The translations under genes were made by a program, and so were the position numbers. 64,000 nucleotides of DNA from Myxococcales bacterium. GTDB taxonomy: Bacteria; Myxococcota; Myxococcia; Myxococcales; Myxococcaceae. Location of the stretch: positions 1 through 64,000 of the forward strand of contig JAUXRI010000296.1 in assembly GCA_030681895.1 (NCBI GenBank). Direction: 5' to 3'. Below, piece by piece: positions 1 through 7,764 of the stretch. A model generated the notes under the pieces. It was not told where the DNA came from. It saw nothing but the letters and a program-made list of their open reading frames with translations, and did not search any database. Position 1 is the stretch's first letter. Every line of letters begins with the position of its first letter.

Positions 1-1261
1 CGAGTGCGCTGATCTGCAGGCTCGGTATCTCGAAGACCACCCCAAGCTGGTCGAGTGCAAGGAACGACTCGGTCACGCAGAAAAGGACCTCGCTCGCGAG
101 CTGTCGAATCTCGTGATCAGCACCGAGGCCGAGCTCCGCGAAGCCATCGAGAAGGAGAAGAACCTCACCGCCCTCTTCGCAGACGCCAAGCGCGAGGCGT
201 TCGAGGTCGAGAAGAAGAAGCTCGAGCTCGATCACCTCCGCCAGGAGGCCGACAGCAACAAGCGGCAGTACGAGGCGGTCTTCAAGCGGCTCAAAGACAT
301 CGAGCTCTCAGGCCTCCTCCGGACCAGCAACGTTCGGGTCCTCGACGCCGCGCAGCCGAGCCTTGTCCCCATCAGGCCGAACATTCCTCAGTCGGTGCTC
401 CTGGGCGCACTTGCGGGTCTCCTGCTTGGGCTGGCGCTCGCGTTCCTGCTCGACTTCCTCGATTCGTCCGTGGGCTCGCAACAGGAGATCGAGGAGCGTC
501 TTGGCCTCACGTTCCTGGGGTTCGTGCCGACGATTCCCGAAACCCCCGTGGCTCAGGGGGCTCGCGATCTGCACATCTTCCGTGAGCCGAAGTCGCTCAT
601 CGCGGAGTGCACGCGCGCCGTTCGCACCAACCTGCTCTTCATGTCTCCCGACAAGCCTCTCAGGCGAATGTTGGTGACGTCGAGCGGACCGCAAGAGGGC
701 AAGTCGACGATCGTCATCAGCTTGGGCATCGCGATGGCGCAGAACGGCTCGCGGGTGCTCATCGTCGACACCGACATGCGCCGGCCCCGGCTCCACAAGG
801 CGTTTGGCGTGCCCAACGAGGTCGGCGTTTCTTCGCTGGTCGTGGGCGAGGGAAGCCTCGAAGCCGCCATCAAGAGCACCGAGGTCCCTGGCCTCTTCGT
901 GTTGCCGTGCGGGCCGATTCCACCGAACCCGGCTGAGCTGCTCCACACCAGCGCATTTGCCGACATCCTCAACCAGCTCAGTGGCCAGTTCGATCGCGTT
1001 CTGCTCGACAGCCCCCCGGTCGGCCCGGTCGCCGATGCAGTCGTGCTGGCGACTCAAGTCGACGGTGTGGTCCTCGTGCTCAAGGCAGGAGTCACTCACC
1101 GCGAGGTTGCCAAGCGCACCGTGCACGCGCTCAGGGACGTGAACGCCAACCTCTTCGGCGCGGTGCTCAACGACGTCAGCCTCGATCGTTCGAAGTACGG
1201 CGACTACTACGGGTACGCCCAGCGGTATTACGGGTACAGCGAGCAGAGCAAGGAAGCCTGA
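1..1261 (+). CDS. Polysaccharide chain-length/tyrosine autokinase (Wzz-BY-kinase fusion), 5' partial
   Basis: The frame is open from base 2, so the gene begins upstream of the window; 419 codons are visible. The visible part starts with a charged coiled-coil stretch (to about base 300), then a Pro-rich turn and a membrane segment (about bases 385-470) that closes the Wzz-like periplasmic domain. A cytoplasmic P-loop kinase domain follows: Walker A GPQEGKST near base 690, Walker A' VLIVDTDMRRPR, and Walker B VLLDSPP near base 1000. The C-terminus carries seven tyrosines in about 17 residues (SKYGDYYGYAQRYYGY), the usual autophosphorylation cluster. Such kinases control chain length and export in Wzx/Wzy systems, which fits the flippase and polymerase downstream. 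The family assignment is firm; the polymer is unknown. Confidence 0.93.
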   Translation, partial: ECADLQARYLEDHPKLVECKERLGHAEKDLARELSNLVISTEAELREAIEKEKNLTALFADAKREAFEVEKKKLELDHLRQEADSNKRQYEAVFKRLKDIELSGLLRTSNVRVLDAAQPSLVPIRPNIPQSVLLGALAGLLLGLALAFLLDFLDSSVGSQQEIEERLGLTFLGFVPTIPETPVAQGARDLHIFREPKSLIAECTRAVRTNLLFMSPDKPLRRMLVTSSGPQEGKSTIVISLGIAMAQNGSRVLIVDTDMRRPRLHKAFGVPNEVGVSSLVVGEGSLEAAIKSTEVPGLFVLPCGPIPPNPAELLHTSAFADILNQLSGQFDRVLLDSPPVGPVADAVVLATQVDGVVLVLKAGVTHREVAKRTVHALRDVNANLFGAVLNDVSLDRSKYGDYYGYAQRYYGYSEQSKEA

Positions 1262-1270
1262 CCGCACGAG

Positions 1271-2074
1271 ATGTTCTTCTTCTTGTCGAAGACGCTCGAC
1301 CTGCTGCTTGAACCCATGTGGTGGTCGGTGGGTCTCTTTGTTGCGGGGGCAGTCTTGCTCGCGCGCGACTCCCGCCGACGGAAGTACGGTCTGGCGCTGA
1401 CGCTGACAGCGCTGGTGCTCCTTCTGGTGTGCTCGTCACGCCCGGTCGCGCACCAGCTGATGGCGCTCGCTGAAACAGACGCAGAGAGCACGTGGCGACC
1501 CGAGGCGACCTACGACGTGCTCGTGCTCCTCGGCGGCACGGTCGATCACGGAGGGATCTCGACGCACCCGAGCGCTGAACCGCTCGCTGCAGCGACCGAC
1601 CGGCTCGAGTTCGGTGGCGCCGTCGAGCGGTTGTTCGTGACGTACGACCTGATGCGCGTGGGGCGGGCGAAGTACGTCATCGCCAGTGGTGGTGCTGCAT
1701 TCGAAGGAGGGCCCTCGGAGGCCCGGGTGCTCACCGATCAACTGGCGGCCTGGGGGATCGAGCGCGAGCGACTGATTGTCGAGGCCGAGGCGATGAATAC
1801 CCGGCAGAACGCGACGCGGGTCGCAGCGATCATGAAGGAGCGCGGGTTCACCTCGGCGCTCCTGGTGACCAGCGCGTTCCACATGCCTCGTGCCAGCGGG
1901 TCGTTCCGTGCCGCAGGGCTCAGCTTCGATACCCTTGCTGTCGACTTCCACATGCGCGACGCATCCAGGTGGAGCGATTGGCTCCCCAGAACGGAGCACC
2001 TGCTGGCGACCTCGCAGATGATCCGCGAGTTCAGCGGTCGGCTGATGTACCGCGCGATGGGCTATTCGAAGTAG
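1271..2074 (+). CDS. YdcF/SanA/ElyC-like membrane protein (DUF218)
   Basis: 267 residues. Two hydrophobic segments lie near the N-terminus (about residues 15-32 and 40-56). A DUF218 fold follows, with the typical start YDVLVLLGG, a YVIASGG strand and the later VTSAFHMPRA motif. DUF218 proteins such as ElyC and SanA affect envelope polysaccharide or lipid-carrier metabolism, but the chemistry is poorly defined. The gene starts 9 bases after the autokinase stop, so it is probably co-transcribed with it. Its last 44 bases overlap, tail to tail, the end of the minus-strand gene at 2031-3107. The fold is clear; the role in this locus is inferred. Confidence 0.8.
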   Translation: MFFFLSKTLDLLLEPMWWSVGLFVAGAVLLARDSRRRKYGLALTLTALVLLLVCSSRPVAHQLMALAETDAESTWRPEATYDVLVLLGGTVDHGGISTHPSAEPLAAATDRLEFGGAVERLFVTYDLMRVGRAKYVIASGGAAFEGGPSEARVLTDQLAAWGIERERLIVEAEAMNTRQNATRVAAIMKERGFTSALLVTSAFHMPRASGSFRAAGLSFDTLAVDFHMRDASRWSDWLPRTEHLLATSQMIREFSGRLMYRAMGYSK

Positions 2075-3107
2075 CCGCCGCCGACCTTCGCGCGTTCCAC
2101 ACCAGCCTTCGCGCGGCGAATACGAAGACGTTCGCGGGAGTGTCCGCGAGCAACACCTTCGCGGCGGCCCAGGCCACTTTGTGCTCCGCGAGCGAGGCCT
2201 CGAGCACGGAGCGCTCGGAGAACACGGCCCGCGCCGCGAGGACAGCGAGGCGAGGTGGCGACAGCGCGTCCAGGACCCACGCGGGGACCTGCGCACCAAC
2301 GAGCCGATGCGCGGCGTCGAGTGCGTAGAAGGCGGGTGAGGGCATTCCCGTCTCTCGCGCGATCGCGATGACCCGGCTCCAATCGAGGGTCGGGTAGGCC
2401 CGGATGAACAGCTTCAGGTCGAAGAGCCACCCAAGCCGGCCCAGCATGTGATTCGCGGCATGCAAGGCGAGGTAGACGAGCTCGTCTTCTGGCGAGAGAT
2501 AGCGGACGGGTTGTCCCTCCAGCTCCGCAGAGACGGCGCGCGGAAGCACCGTCGTCCCTTCCCAGGTCGCGCCCCAATTGGCCATCAAGCGGAAGTGAAG
2601 CTCGACGAGGCCGCCTGGCCCTTCGAAGGCCTCGTGATGCCGGTAGGCAGGTGGGTAGTAGTCGTCAGACTCCGGCTTGGGCCGGAGCCCGAGCGAGGCC
2701 ATCACCTGACGTGAGGCGTCCAGCTCGTCGGGCGCCACGAGCAGGTCGACGTCCGAGGTCGGCCGGAGCAGTGGGTCGCCATAGAGGCGCGCGCCGAGGC
2801 CATAGCCCTTCAGAAGCACGGGCCTGATGCCCCGTTCGCGAAGGGCTGCGTTGGTGCGAGACAGCAGCCGCTTCACCTTCAGAACGCCACCCATCGCCGC
2901 CATGACCTCTCGACGGAGCGACTGAGTCCCCGCCGGTGACAGCCCGTCGTTCCCGCTGGAGAGCTCGTGAAGAAGCACGGCTCCGACGCCATGGCGCATC
3001 GCCTCTGACGCGAGCTGCTCGAAGCCTGGTTGACCCGCTTCTGCGCGGACCACTTCGGAGGCCCCCGGCATCTCCCGGAGCGCGCGCAGGAGCGCTGGTG
3101 AGCTCAC
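2031..3107 (-). CDS. Nucleotidyltransferase-fold protein (NTP_transf_5-like)
   Basis: 358 residues from a GTG start. A helical N-terminus is followed by the minimal nucleotidyltransferase core: VLLKGYGLGARLYGDP, then RPTSDVDLLV with the paired acidic residues DVD, and later VELHF. The second half contains LHAANHMLG and WLFDLKLFIRAY, as in PF14907-type proteins found in many polysaccharide and peptide loci; the substrate of this family is not established. The GTG start overlaps the stop of the upstream small gene (3104-3439) as GTGA, so the two are probably translationally coupled. The 3' end overlaps the convergent YdcF-like gene by 44 bases. Confidence 0.82.
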   Translation of the reverse strand: MSSPALLRALREMPGASEVVRAEAGQPGFEQLASEAMRHGVGAVLLHELSSGNDGLSPAGTQSLRREVMAAMGGVLKVKRLLSRTNAALRERGIRPVLLKGYGLGARLYGDPLLRPTSDVDLLVAPDELDASRQVMASLGLRPKPESDDYYPPAYRHHEAFEGPGGLVELHFRLMANWGATWEGTTVLPRAVSAELEGQPVRYLSPEDELVYLALHAANHMLGRLGWLFDLKLFIRAYPTLDWSRVIAIARETGMPSPAFYALDAAHRLVGAQVPAWVLDALSPPRLAVLAARAVFSERSVLEASLAEHKVAWAAAKVLLADTPANVFVFAARRLVWNARRSAAATSNSPSRGTSADR

Positions 3108-3439
3108 GGAGTGGGATCACTCATCGACATCGCCTCTTGCCACCGCCCCACGGCCTGTCCGAGTGCAAGGGCGCTTGCGATCGCGACCACGCCGATGAAG
3201 ATGGCGCGTCGCCAGCGGCGCGCGAACACCCGGCGCGCCACAGGGTCCTTTCGGACGTGGTTCATCTGGCGCCAGATCTGCTGTCCATTCCAGACCCACG
3301 CCGTCTCTCCGCAGTTCTCGCAGCGGTACTTCCTGAGGCGCAGACCGTACCTGCAGAGCTTCTCGAAGAGCGTCCTCGCTCGCGAGCGGCGAAGCGTCGT
3401 GCCGCAGGCGCACCCACGCTGTGAGGACCTTGCCGTCAC
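3104..3439 (-). CDS. Small zinc-ribbon membrane protein
   Basis: About 111 residues. Near the N-terminus is a CxC pair (CACG) and, some 30 residues on, a CxxC pair (CENCG) followed by AWVW, as expected for a zinc ribbon. A basic stretch and a single membrane segment near the C-terminus (RRAIFIGVVAIASALALG) follow. I chose the GTG at 3439 because GGAAG lies a few bases upstream on the minus strand; an ATG at 3502 would add 21 residues of poor quality. The stop overlaps the next gene's start as GTGA. The function is unknown; a small metal-binding membrane partner of the downstream nucleotidyltransferase-fold protein is a guess from the coupling. Confidence 0.6.
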   Translation of the reverse strand: MTARSSQRGCACGTTLRRSRARTLFEKLCRYGLRLRKYRCENCGETAWVWNGQQIWRQMNHVRKDPVARRVFARRWRRAIFIGVVAIASALALGQAVGRWQEAMSMSDPTP

Positions 3440-3520
3440 GCGTTCTTCCAAACAGGTTCGTGCGTCTGGGGCAAGGACCCGGCGCGCTGAACGCGCAGCC
3501 ATGGAGGAGGTACCAACGCC

Positions 3521-4429
3521 GTGGTAGCCACGCGACCGATGGGGAACCAGCCAGCATCGAGCCTTTCTGTTCCCGAGGTGGTCCCTTTCGAGGCGGGGCA
3601 TCGCGAGGGTGTGCGGGCGTTGTTGACGTCCGCCTATGGGAGCGCAGCCGGTTTCGAGCGCCTCGAGACGGGAAATCCGCTCGGCACCTACCTCGGCGTC
3701 TGTGCGGTGCGTGCCGGTCGGGTCGTCGGTTTCAACATCTGGAACCCGTGGCTGGTGCACACGCCCAAAGGGCCAATCGCCGTCCACCAGTCTGGTTCGT
3801 CGATCGTGGACGAGAGCTGTCGAGGGCAGGGGGTCTTCGGGCGGCTCCTCGCGGTTGGAGAGGCGGAGGCCAAGGCTCGCGGGATCAAGTACTTCATCGG
3901 CTTTCCCAACCCCGCGAGTCACGGTTCGTTCGTGCGTGCAGGCTGGGAGACCGTTCGCTCGATGTCTCTCTTGGCGTGTGCAGTGCCTGCGCTCGCGTTG
4001 CGACCCGCTTCGAGGAAGCTCGAGCGGTCATCGACGCCCGAATGGCAGTTCGTCGAGTGGCGGTACGCGCGTGCGGGGGCGAGCGCGCTCGACGCGAACG
4101 TCGGTCGTGAACGCTTCACGGTTTTCTATTCGACCACCACCCGTCGAGGTCTCAAGGTGCACCGGATTCTCGACGTGCTCGACGGCTCGGGACGTCGAGA
4201 TCTGCGCAAGGTCGGTCAGCTGGCGGCGCAGCTGCCCGGACCGGGGGGCGCGTACCTTCGCGCGAGTGCCGCGCAATCTGCGAGCCTCCCCGCGCTTCCA
4301 TGGGTCATTCCCATGCGGCGGACCTGGGACACACCCTTCATCGTCAAGGTGCTGGACCGCGCCAATCCTGCAGAAGCGGACGCGGTACGCAGCGCAGTGC
4401 TCTCCTATGGCGACATCGATGTTGGTTGA
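3521..4429 (+). CDS. GNAT-family N-acetyltransferase
   Basis: 302 residues. The start is a GTG preceded by GGAGGAGG at 3503-3510. The N-terminal half is a GNAT fold: beta strands around VGFNIWNPWLV, the acetyl-CoA loop RGQGVFGRL (Q/RxxGxG type), then KYFIGFPNPASHGSFVRAGW, the strand-helix end of the domain. The second half (about residues 165-302) resembles the C-terminal half seen in GNAT proteins of exopolysaccharide loci and has no motif I can name. It probably acetylates an amino sugar or another small acceptor during polymer synthesis. The ribosome site and the deacetylase gene that follows after 4 bases suggest it leads a new operon running right. Confidence 0.78.
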   Translation: MVATRPMGNQPASSLSVPEVVPFEAGHREGVRALLTSAYGSAAGFERLETGNPLGTYLGVCAVRAGRVVGFNIWNPWLVHTPKGPIAVHQSGSSIVDESCRGQGVFGRLLAVGEAEAKARGIKYFIGFPNPASHGSFVRAGWETVRSMSLLACAVPALALRPASRKLERSSTPEWQFVEWRYARAGASALDANVGRERFTVFYSTTTRRGLKVHRILDVLDGSGRRDLRKVGQLAAQLPGPGGAYLRASAAQSASLPALPWVIPMRRTWDTPFIVKVLDRANPAEADAVRSAVLSYGDIDVG

Positions 4430-4433
4430 GAAG

Positions 4434-5312
4434 ATGATCTCCCGAACGACACTTCGTGCTGCTGCCCTGAGGACTGCTCACCGGGCCGGGCTGGCAGCGA
4501 TCGTCCGTCAAGCCGAGCGTCAGGCGAGCAGGCTGACCGGGTCGACCATTCGCGTCATGAATCTGCACGGAACGCCTTCGCGCGATGCGACCGCTTTCCG
4601 TCAGCAAGTCGAGTGGGTGGCTCGCCGGTTCGAGTTCGTGAGCCCGCAGCAATTCTTCGCGATCGCGCGTGGCGAGTTTGCCCCGCCGCTGCGGCCTTCG
4701 GTCATGTTCACGTTCGACGACGGCCTGCGGAGCAACGCCGAGATCGCAGCGCCCATCCTCGAGTCCTTCGGCATTCGCGGCCTGTTCTTCGTCTGCCCGG
4801 GGTTCTCGGAGTTGGAGGGCGCGGCCGCGAAGGCGTTCTTCTATTCGCGTGTCGAGCCTCAGACGACGCCCAGCCACGACCCGGAAGACTGGACTCCGCT
4901 CCGCCCGGCCGACGTGACCGCGCTGCACCGTGACGGGCACACCATTGGCAGTCACACCTGGTCGCACGCGCGTCTCTCGGAAGTGAGTCCGGCGGAGTTC
5001 CCTCTGCAGATCGACCGCTCCGCCAAGGCCATCGAAGGGTGGACAGGTGCTCGATGTGACGCCTTCGCGTGGACCTTTGCGTGGGACGCGATCACTCCGG
5101 CTGCTCGCGACGCCGCGTTGCGCCGTCACGCCTTCGTGTTCGGAGCGTGTCCCGGAACGACGCGCGCCGCGCAGATCGACCCGCGCCTGGTATTCAGGAC
5201 CCACGTCGAGGCGCATTGGAGCGTCGACGAGTACGCGTTCTTCTATAGCGGGCTGGCCGACCCGCTCTGGCTGCCGCGCCGGCGGAGCCTTCGTCACCTG
5301 TTGGGGGCGTGA
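4434..5312 (+). CDS. Polysaccharide deacetylase (NodB domain)
   Basis: About 292 residues from the ATG at 4434; an alternative ATG at 4419 would overlap the GNAT gene by 11 bases. The NodB metal site is visible: TFDDG with Asp95-Asp96, and GSHTWSH with His174 and His178. These are the D-H-H ligands of carbohydrate esterase family 4. The later RxxxPYG-type motif is not clear, which is common in divergent members. No signal peptide was seen, so a cytoplasmic step or a non-classical location is possible. CE4 enzymes remove N- or O-acetyl groups from sugars, and the neighbours are an acetyltransferase and two glycosyltransferases. Confidence 0.88.
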   Translation: MISRTTLRAAALRTAHRAGLAAIVRQAERQASRLTGSTIRVMNLHGTPSRDATAFRQQVEWVARRFEFVSPQQFFAIARGEFAPPLRPSVMFTFDDGLRSNAEIAAPILESFGIRGLFFVCPGFSELEGAAAKAFFYSRVEPQTTPSHDPEDWTPLRPADVTALHRDGHTIGSHTWSHARLSEVSPAEFPLQIDRSAKAIEGWTGARCDAFAWTFAWDAITPAARDAALRRHAFVFGACPGTTRAAQIDPRLVFRTHVEAHWSVDEYAFFYSGLADPLWLPRRRSLRHLLGA

Positions 5313-5315
5313 CTG

Positions 5316-6479
5316 ATGCCACTTCGCTTCTGGTGGGTGACGAACATTCCCACGCCGTACCGGAACTTCACCTTTGAGCGAATGCACGCGCTCTTGCCTG
5401 CGCACGGCATCGACTTCCGGGTGCTCTACATGGCCTGGTCCGAGCCCCGCCGCACGTGGCGCTTCACTGCGGCCGACCTCAAGTATCCCGCGAAGGTCTA
5501 CGGAGGCTTTCACCGCCCACTCCGTGGCGTGCCGATGCACCTCAACCCAGAGCTCCTGTTCGATCTGAGACGAAACCCAGTCGACGCAGTGATGGTGGGC
5601 GGCTACTCATCGCCCTCGCACGCACTCGCGGCGTTCGTGACACACCCGAGGACGGCCACCATTCTCGGAGTCGAGACGAACCCCGCTTCCGAGGTGAGGT
5701 CGAGCGGCCCCGCTCGTTGGCTCAAGCATCACGTGATGGCGCGCTATGACGCGTACCTGGTGCCGCAGCAGAGCTCGCGTGACTTCGTCGTCTCAGTCAC
5801 TCCGAAGGCCGCAACACGGACGTTCTTCGATTTTCCGAATCTCATCGATCCTGCCGTCTTTCGAGACCGAGTGGAGGCCAGGCGGGCCGACCGCGATGGG
5901 ATTCGAGAGAAGCTGGGCGTGACGTCGGGCCAGCAGCTGTGGTTGTGCCCAGCGCGGTTGGCGCCAGAGAAGGGAATTGCGCCATTCCTCGAGACGATGA
6001 AGGGGTTGACCGGAGTGCGCCTCGTCATCGCAGGTGATGGGCCGCTTCGTGGCGCGCTCGAGGAGCAGGTTCGTGAGGCGTCGCTCCCGGTGACGCTGTT
6101 CGGAAACGCGACTCAGGACCAGATGGTCGAACTCTACGCAGCCGCTGACCTGTTCGTGCTGCCATCACTCGGTGACCCGTCGCCGCTGAGCACCATCGAG
6201 GCGACCGCAGCGGGGCTGCCGCTGGTGTTGAGCCCTCGCATCGGCAACGCCACTGACGTGCTGGACGTTGACCGAAATGGGTGGGCCCTTCGGCTTGAGG
6301 CTCGTCAGGACGCGGAGCTGCTCCGACGAGTGGCCTCGACGAGCCTCGCGCAGTTGCGTGAGATGGGGCGCCGCTCTCTCGACCGATTCCACCAGCGCTT
6401 CGACCCCGACACCTGCATCGTGCGCCTCGCCGCTGATGTCACCTCACTGGTCGAACGAAAGCAGCGAGGGGCGCTGTGA
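5316..6479 (+). CDS. Glycosyltransferase, GT4 family
   Basis: 387 residues; GGGGG sits about 9 bases before the ATG. The N-terminal Rossmann domain opens with WWVTNIPTPYRNF, typical of GT4 enzymes in surface polysaccharide loci. The C-terminal domain has LCPARLAPEKGI, VIAGDGPLR, and the donor-site segment FVLPSLGDPSPLSTIEATAAGLPLV with the conserved Glu. It should transfer a sugar from a nucleotide donor to the lipid-linked repeat unit on the cytoplasmic face. The TGA overlaps the next gene's GTG as GTGA, so the two glycosyltransferases are coupled. The linkage formed cannot be read from sequence. Confidence 0.9.
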   Translation: MPLRFWWVTNIPTPYRNFTFERMHALLPAHGIDFRVLYMAWSEPRRTWRFTAADLKYPAKVYGGFHRPLRGVPMHLNPELLFDLRRNPVDAVMVGGYSSPSHALAAFVTHPRTATILGVETNPASEVRSSGPARWLKHHVMARYDAYLVPQQSSRDFVVSVTPKAATRTFFDFPNLIDPAVFRDRVEARRADRDGIREKLGVTSGQQLWLCPARLAPEKGIAPFLETMKGLTGVRLVIAGDGPLRGALEEQVREASLPVTLFGNATQDQMVELYAAADLFVLPSLGDPSPLSTIEATAAGLPLVLSPRIGNATDVLDVDRNGWALRLEARQDAELLRRVASTSLAQLREMGRRSLDRFHQRFDPDTCIVRLAADVTSLVERKQRGAL

Positions 6480-7606
6480 TTCTCGGGGTCGACGCGTCGA
6501 ACGTTCGCGCGGGCGGCGGTCTCACGCACCTCAGGGAGTTGTTGGCGGCCGCAGAGCCAGAGGCGCATGGCTTCGATCGAGTGGTGGTGTGGGGCGGGCG
6601 AACGACACTCGACGCGCTCTCACCGCGCCCCTGGTTGGACGCTCGACACATCGCTGCGCTCGACAGGGTGCTGCCGGCCAGGCTCGCGTGGCAGCACGTC
6701 GATCTTCCGGTTCGCGCACGGCTTGGCTGCGACGTGCTCTTTTCTCCGGGAGGCCTCGCGCTCACGCCGTTTCGGCCTCGCGTGCTGGTTTCCCAGAACA
6801 TGCTCCCGTTCGAACCGGAGGAGCGAGCCCGGTATGGCCACTCGTTGGCCCGTCTGAGGTTCGAGCTTCTGGCGAGGGGGCAGGCGGCGTCGTTCGCGTC
6901 CGCCGACGGCGTCATCTTTCTCTCGGACTATGCGCGGCGCGTGGTCAGTGAGCGGCTCGGTGCCGCACCTCGACGAAGCGCGGTGATTCCTCACGGCATC
7001 GACGCGCGTTTCTGCTGCCGCCCGCGGCCGCCGCGAGCGCCCGGCCAACCGCTCGAGGTGCTCTACGTCTCGACGGTGAGCCCGTACAAACACCAGTGGA
7101 ACGTGGTTGACGCGGTTGGCTCGTTGCGAGCCGGGGGCCTCCCCGTCTCCCTCAGACTCGTCGGGGGCAACGACTTCGCGCCATCAGTCGAGCGCCTGCG
7201 AGCGGCAATCGCGCGGGTCGACCCTGGCGGTCTTGGAGTGCGGTACGAGGGGGTCCTCCCCTTCGAGGGACTTCATGAGGCGTACCACCGGGCTGACGTC
7301 TTCGTGTTCGCGTCGAGCTGCGAGAACCTGCCCAACATTCTCATCGAGGCGATGGCTTCGGGTTTGCCGATCGCGTGCTCCGACCGAGGCCCGATGCCCG
7401 AGGTTCTGGGCGAGGCTGGCCTGTACTTCGACCCCGAGTCGCCGGAGTCCATCGCTCACGCGCTGGGTCGGTTGATCAGCAATCCGGCGCTTCGGTCTCA
7501 GCTCGCGCAGGCTGCGTTCGATCGTGCCGCGCCCTACGGGTGGGGCAGATGCGCAGGCGAAACGCTGTCGTTCATCGCCGCGGCCCGGCGTGGCACACAT
7601 GTCTGA
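6476..7606 (+). CDS. Glycosyltransferase, GT4 family
   Basis: 376 residues from a GTG start within a GTGA overlap. It begins MILGVDASNVRAGGGLTHL, the open acceptor-side Rossmann fold of GT4. Later it has LYVSTVSPYKHQ, RLVGG, YHRADVFVFASSCENLPNILIEAMASGLPI (the E-x7-E-like donor site) and a C-terminal helix bundle. It is predicted to add a sugar to the undecaprenyl-linked repeat unit. A 158-base gap follows before the next gene; the gap holds only a weak 6-bp hairpin (7611-7632), so transcription may continue. Confidence 0.9.
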   Translation: MILGVDASNVRAGGGLTHLRELLAAAEPEAHGFDRVVVWGGRTTLDALSPRPWLDARHIAALDRVLPARLAWQHVDLPVRARLGCDVLFSPGGLALTPFRPRVLVSQNMLPFEPEERARYGHSLARLRFELLARGQAASFASADGVIFLSDYARRVVSERLGAAPRRSAVIPHGIDARFCCRPRPPRAPGQPLEVLYVSTVSPYKHQWNVVDAVGSLRAGGLPVSLRLVGGNDFAPSVERLRAAIARVDPGGLGVRYEGVLPFEGLHEAYHRADVFVFASSCENLPNILIEAMASGLPIACSDRGPMPEVLGEAGLYFDPESPESIAHALGRLISNPALRSQLAQAAFDRAAPYGWGRCAGETLSFIAAARRGTHV

Positions 7607-7764
7607 GGTTGGGCGGGCCGATGCGACCGCCCGCGGCGAGGCGTCGATGACGAGGAGACGACACATGATCAGTCGGCGCAGCTCCACTCCGTTCGCGAAC
7701 GTGCCACGCCTCTGCGCGGTGTTGCCTGGCCGCCCACTCGCCGGCAATTGCAGCGGGAACGACC

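Noticed and set aside
3502..3922. N-terminal extension of the small zinc-ribbon protein
   Set aside because: The extra sequence is antisense to the GNAT gene and its promoter region, and the shorter GTG start has a better ribosome site.
7611..7632. Hairpin after the second GT4 gene as a terminator
   Set aside because: Only a 6-bp GC stem with a 10-base loop and no T run; too weak to call.
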